A DNA stretch of 13,224 bases from CALBLZ01 sp041917855 (lineage in GTDB: Bacteria; Patescibacteriota; UBA1384; CAILIB01), in the NCBI GenBank assembly GCA_041917855.1, contig JAYRWT010000101.1, positions 1-13,224 of the forward strand. Direction: 5' to 3'. Position numbers and translations under genes: made by a program. Position 1 is the stretch's first letter. Each line of letters begins with the position of its first letter. The notes under the pieces were generated by a model, which did not search any database, had not been told where the DNA came from, and saw only the letters and a list, made by a program, of their open reading frames with translations. Positions 11,701 to 13,224 of the stretch are shown here, one piece after another.

Positions 11701-12572
11701 CCACAAACCCAGAAACAGAGACAGCCAACCTCATGCTCACCCTAAAAAAGGTTGAGCCCGCGCCTCCCCGCCAGCGCCTAGCCTGGGAGCGTGAGCTGCT
11801 TGGTATCTACATTTCTGATCACCCGATTGGCTCAGTCCTAAAGTACCTACCAAAAAACCGTGTATCCTTAGCTGAGCTTACCCAGGTTGATGATGGCTCA
11901 AGCGTACTTGTGGCTGGGGTTGTGATGAGTGTCAGGACAATTCTGACCAAGAAAAATCAAACGATGGCCTTTGTGGCTGTAGAAGATGAAACTGGCGCTG
12001 GTGAAGTGATTATCTTCCCTAAAACCTGGACCTCGTATGCCCCGCTTCTGCAAGAAGGCAACCCCGTGATCGTTGAGGGAAAGATCAGCAAGAAAGAGAG
12101 TCGTGTTGATAGCGAAGTACTAGAAAGCAAAGTACTGGCCGATGTTGTACGCAGTGTTTCAGCTTCTGATACCAGCGGCACCGATGAGTATGGTCCCTAC
12201 GATCGCCCTGCCTTTGCCGAACCAACTGGAGCCGCCTCAGACGCGCTTGGCTCAGCCGAAACAGGAGATGCCGCACATGATGCCGATGACCTGCCACCGA
12301 GTAGCGTTGAGCGCGGTAGCCGTCGCCCAATCGATCCTGAACGCACCAGTCGACTGATCTTACATATTCCAGATGATGGCGACCGTGCCCTCTTGCTCCA
12401 GATTAAATCCGTGATCGAACAGCACCCCGGCAGCGTTGGCATTACCTTGCTCTTGCCTGGAGTAGATGGTCATCAGCCTATGCCGATAGCCCAGCGTATT
12501 GATATCACCCACAGCTCACTGGGCAAGCTCTACCACCTAGTTGGGCAAGACGCGGTGATTGCAGAGAGCTAG
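8784..12572 (+). CDS. dnaE: DNA polymerase III alpha subunit (replicative polymerase)
   Basis: This is the catalytic subunit of the replicative DNA polymerase. In its 1262 residues the domain order is standard. The PHP domain comes first, with FVHLHVHSTYSLLDG (13-27), ALTDHGAMYG, GVEAYM, STCMNGEI and TNDVHYL; all these family metal-ligand positions look intact, so proofreading or phosphoesterase activity is possible. The polymerase palm and fingers follow, with GPGRGSAAGSLIGYLLH, MPDIDNDIEDARRDEV (catalytic Asp at about 441 and 443) and LKIDFLG with the third Asp, D595. Further on are ARHTSIHAAGVVVT, FQLESAGMKRYL, ALYRPGPMD and YGFNRAHAVCYAMIAYQTAY. Then come the helix-hairpin-helix region and an OB fold (about 1035-1100, VLVAGVVMSVRTI). 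A loose Ser/Asp/Pro-rich linker (about 1124-1186) leads to a C-terminal domain opening LILHIPDDGDRALLLQIK. The extra length over a typical 1160 is mostly this linker. The start is fixed by the family N-terminus. Confidence 0.98.
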   Translation: MEAPAATPLTTKFVHLHVHSTYSLLDGAAQIKALVSRVKELGLQACALTDHGAMYGIIDFYEECHKQGIKPILGVEAYMARRSHTDRDHKQDHKSYHQLLLAETYEGYKNLIKLVSIAHLDGYYYKPRIDKELLRQHAKGLIGTSTCMNGEIPRRLLANYEDGCKALEEYLDIFGTGNFYIELQHHPSDEETVEVNQLLRKLARQYDVPMICTNDVHYLKPEDAEAQDVLVCVSSGKTVNDPNRLSMLDYNVSMVDADTMAEWFADVPEALENTVKIAERCNVEIPMGISIMPIYPIPDDFKITGKNKDKRDRYFLRHLCEVGIKERYGFDYTCDDSRADKQILDSPLNNFDESIEERVSKRTEYELSVIEAMGFESYFLITQDFINWARAHNILIGPGRGSAAGSLIGYLLHITNVDPLYHNLIFERFLNPERISMPDIDNDIEDARRDEVIDYVRSRYGADRVAQIITFGTMAARAAVRDVGRALGVSYKDCDYIAKLIPSGPGGMTISQAVKEIPELKEVYANNEQLHKLLDIASSLEGVARHTSIHAAGVVVTRDPLTEYVPIQRAARDENIIVTQYAMNQVDHIGLLKIDFLGLSNLNIIQQALRVIRKIRQVEINLDTLPIDDAPSYELLARAETTGVFQLESAGMKRYLKELKPTQFEDIVAMVALYRPGPMDAIPDFIEAKHGRKKVTYLHPILEPILKDSYGVIVTQDQVLEVARKFAGFTYGQADVLRKAVGKKIKALLDEQRDKFINGAINNVGIDQKTAQKVWDFVEPFARYGFNRAHAVCYAMIAYQTAYLKAHYPVEFMASLLTSDLSNLDRVGIEIAECRQMGIEVLQPDINESFVEFGALFYKDATWLPEEEKAKKTRDAYIRFGLGGIKNVGVQATEHLIEERKRGGKFKDFGDFLVRCSSTLNKKVLENLAMAGALDSLMERQAVLDNLDAILGFIARVTKEKNSPQMGLFGEVATNPETETANLMLTLKKVEPAPPRQRLAWERELLGIYISDHPIGSVLKYLPKNRVSLAELTQVDDGSSVLVAGVVMSVRTILTKKNQTMAFVAVEDETGAGEVIIFPKTWTSYAPLLQEGNPVIVEGKISKKESRVDSEVLESKVLADVVRSVSASDTSGTDEYGPYDRPAFAEPTGAASDALGSAETGDAAHDADDLPPSSVERGSRRPIDPERTSRLILHIPDDGDRALLLQIKSVIEQHPGSVGITLLLPGVDGHQPMPIAQRIDITHSSLGKLYHLVGQDAVIAES

Positions 12573-12596
12573 TCCTGCCACATTGCTTACTACAGA

Positions 12597-12627
12597 CAAA
12601 ACCCTTCACCACTGGTGAAGGGTTTTG
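12597..12627. terminator. Bidirectional terminator between dnaE and the converging gene
   Basis: CAAAACCCTTCACC (12597-12610) and GGTGAAGGGTTTTG (12614-12627) form a perfect 14-bp stem with an ACT loop. The outer A/T pairs provide a T-run on both strands, fitting its place between two convergent genes. Confidence 0.85.
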
Positions 12628-12650
12628 GGATGGGGCCCGGAAGTAGCAAT

Positions 12651-13224
12651 CTACCCTAGCCCTCGGATTAAGCGCTCGGCCTGCTCGTAGCCTTCGGCAA
12701 AAGCAGTGAGCTCTCTAAGCATTGCTGCATGCAGTTCCTCCTTGCTGCCGTTGTTTTTGACCTCGCAGTAGCTACCTGCAAGTCGCAGTACGTCGCGATA
12801 CCCATGGTCTTCGAGGCACGTGCGTAGCTGGTGGCAAACTGAACCTGGGAGCTCCTCGTTGCGGTAAGGCACTCGAGTTTCGCGCACAGCGTGGTCTGCC
12901 GTTATTTCTATGAAGAGTGCGCCGCGTCGTTGCATGATTTCTGCTCGGCCAGGACTAAACAGAACATCGAACTCTTCTTGGATTCTTCCTCCGGTTATCA
13001 GCACCTTCCCGTAAAAGGGTACGTAGCGCATGAGTACTCGAATAAAGCAATCCTTGCCGCGCTTTTCCCGCTCAACGCGCACAAAGTCTTCCGTAAACGG
13101 TCTGAGTAAGCCGCTCTTTAAGTCATAGTTTTTGTAAGACTCAACCCCCTCCGCCGTTTCCGGCATTCGGTACCGCTTACCCCTATACAAGAGGTATGGT
13201 AGCTCGCTAAGTCGTTCGTCTCCA
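12651..13224 (-). CDS. Unrecognised protein, 5' end outside the window
   Basis: The frame is open from the right edge (13223) to a TAG at 12651, encoding at least 190 residues. An internal TTG (13190) or ATG (13166) could start it, but residues upstream of them (DERLSELPYLLYRGKRYR) read as natural protein, so the true start is probably outside. The sequence is soluble, charged, without membrane segments or signal peptide. It alternates short strands (CFIRVLMRYVPFYGKVLITGG; GALFIEITAD) with Arg/Glu-rich parts and ends in two helices (about SKEELHAAMLRELTAFAEGY). The strands have a loose look of a CYTH or triphosphate-tunnel barrel, but the defining ExExK motif is not seen, so I give no function. 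It converges on dnaE. Confidence 0.7.
   Translation of the reverse strand, partial: GDERLSELPYLLYRGKRYRMPETAEGVESYKNYDLKSGLLRPFTEDFVRVEREKRGKDCFIRVLMRYVPFYGKVLITGGRIQEEFDVLFSPGRAEIMQRRGALFIEITADHAVRETRVPYRNEELPGSVCHQLRTCLEDHGYRDVLRLAGSYCEVKNNGSKEELHAAMLRELTAFAEGYEQAERLIRGLG

Noticed and set aside
4256..12572. Recoded UGA (as in Gracilibacteria)
   Set aside because: The conserved genes read through to their expected ends with standard stops, and tryptophan positions use TGG; no in-frame TGA interrupts a conserved protein.
1..13224. CRISPR array, insertion sequence or prophage
   Set aside because: No regularly spaced repeats, transposase, integrase or phage structural genes were seen on either strand.

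Overview
The window looks like a piece of chromosome from a small-genome bacterium, most likely of the Candidate Phyla Radiation (Patescibacteria), possibly Saccharibacteria. This is inferred from several features together: a pyruvate kinase lacking its C-terminal domain, ribosomal protein L19 with a long acidic tail, an L27 that starts directly at the mature N-terminus, genes packed end to end, and little use of Shine-Dalgarno sequences. UGA acts as a normal stop (rpmA and other genes read through cleanly with the standard code), which argues against the UGA-recoding Gracilibacteria. No plasmid, prophage, insertion sequence or CRISPR array is visible.

Left end (1-760): two gene remnants lie back to back, the tail of a response-regulator receiver domain (minus) and the tail of an M23-type peptidase (plus), both without their 5' halves. 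They are followed by a terminator, a block of hairpins, and a tRNA-Gln(CUG) gene (minus) whose 3' end is partly duplicated about 150 bp away. Next (762-3994, minus) come a small secreted protein resembling phosphodiester glycosidases, with its own promoter, and a tight three-gene operon rplS-yraN-gltX in which stop and start codons abut.

Middle (3995-7610): a divergent control region carries a good rplS promoter and a pair of TTGTGA-TAG-TCACAA-like operators before a short pyruvate kinase gene (plus). After pyk there are 440 bases without an intact gene. They hold several stable hairpins ending in a plus-strand terminator, and on the minus strand a start-less 62-codon frame with strong coding character; this is the least explained stretch of the window. 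An operon then follows on the minus strand: a Trm11-like RNA methyltransferase and rpmA (L27).

Right end (7611-13224): an unrecognised membrane-anchored protein with an internal repeat (minus) diverges from dnaE (plus), which encodes a complete DNA polymerase III alpha subunit with an intact PHP domain. dnaE converges on an unrecognised gene that runs off the window, with a perfect bidirectional terminator between them.

Most of the window is translation and replication housekeeping: L19, L27, GluRS, tRNA-Gln, a tRNA/rRNA-type methyltransferase and the replicative polymerase. The accessory material is confined to the left 760 bases, the pyk-rpmA gap, and the two orphan genes.
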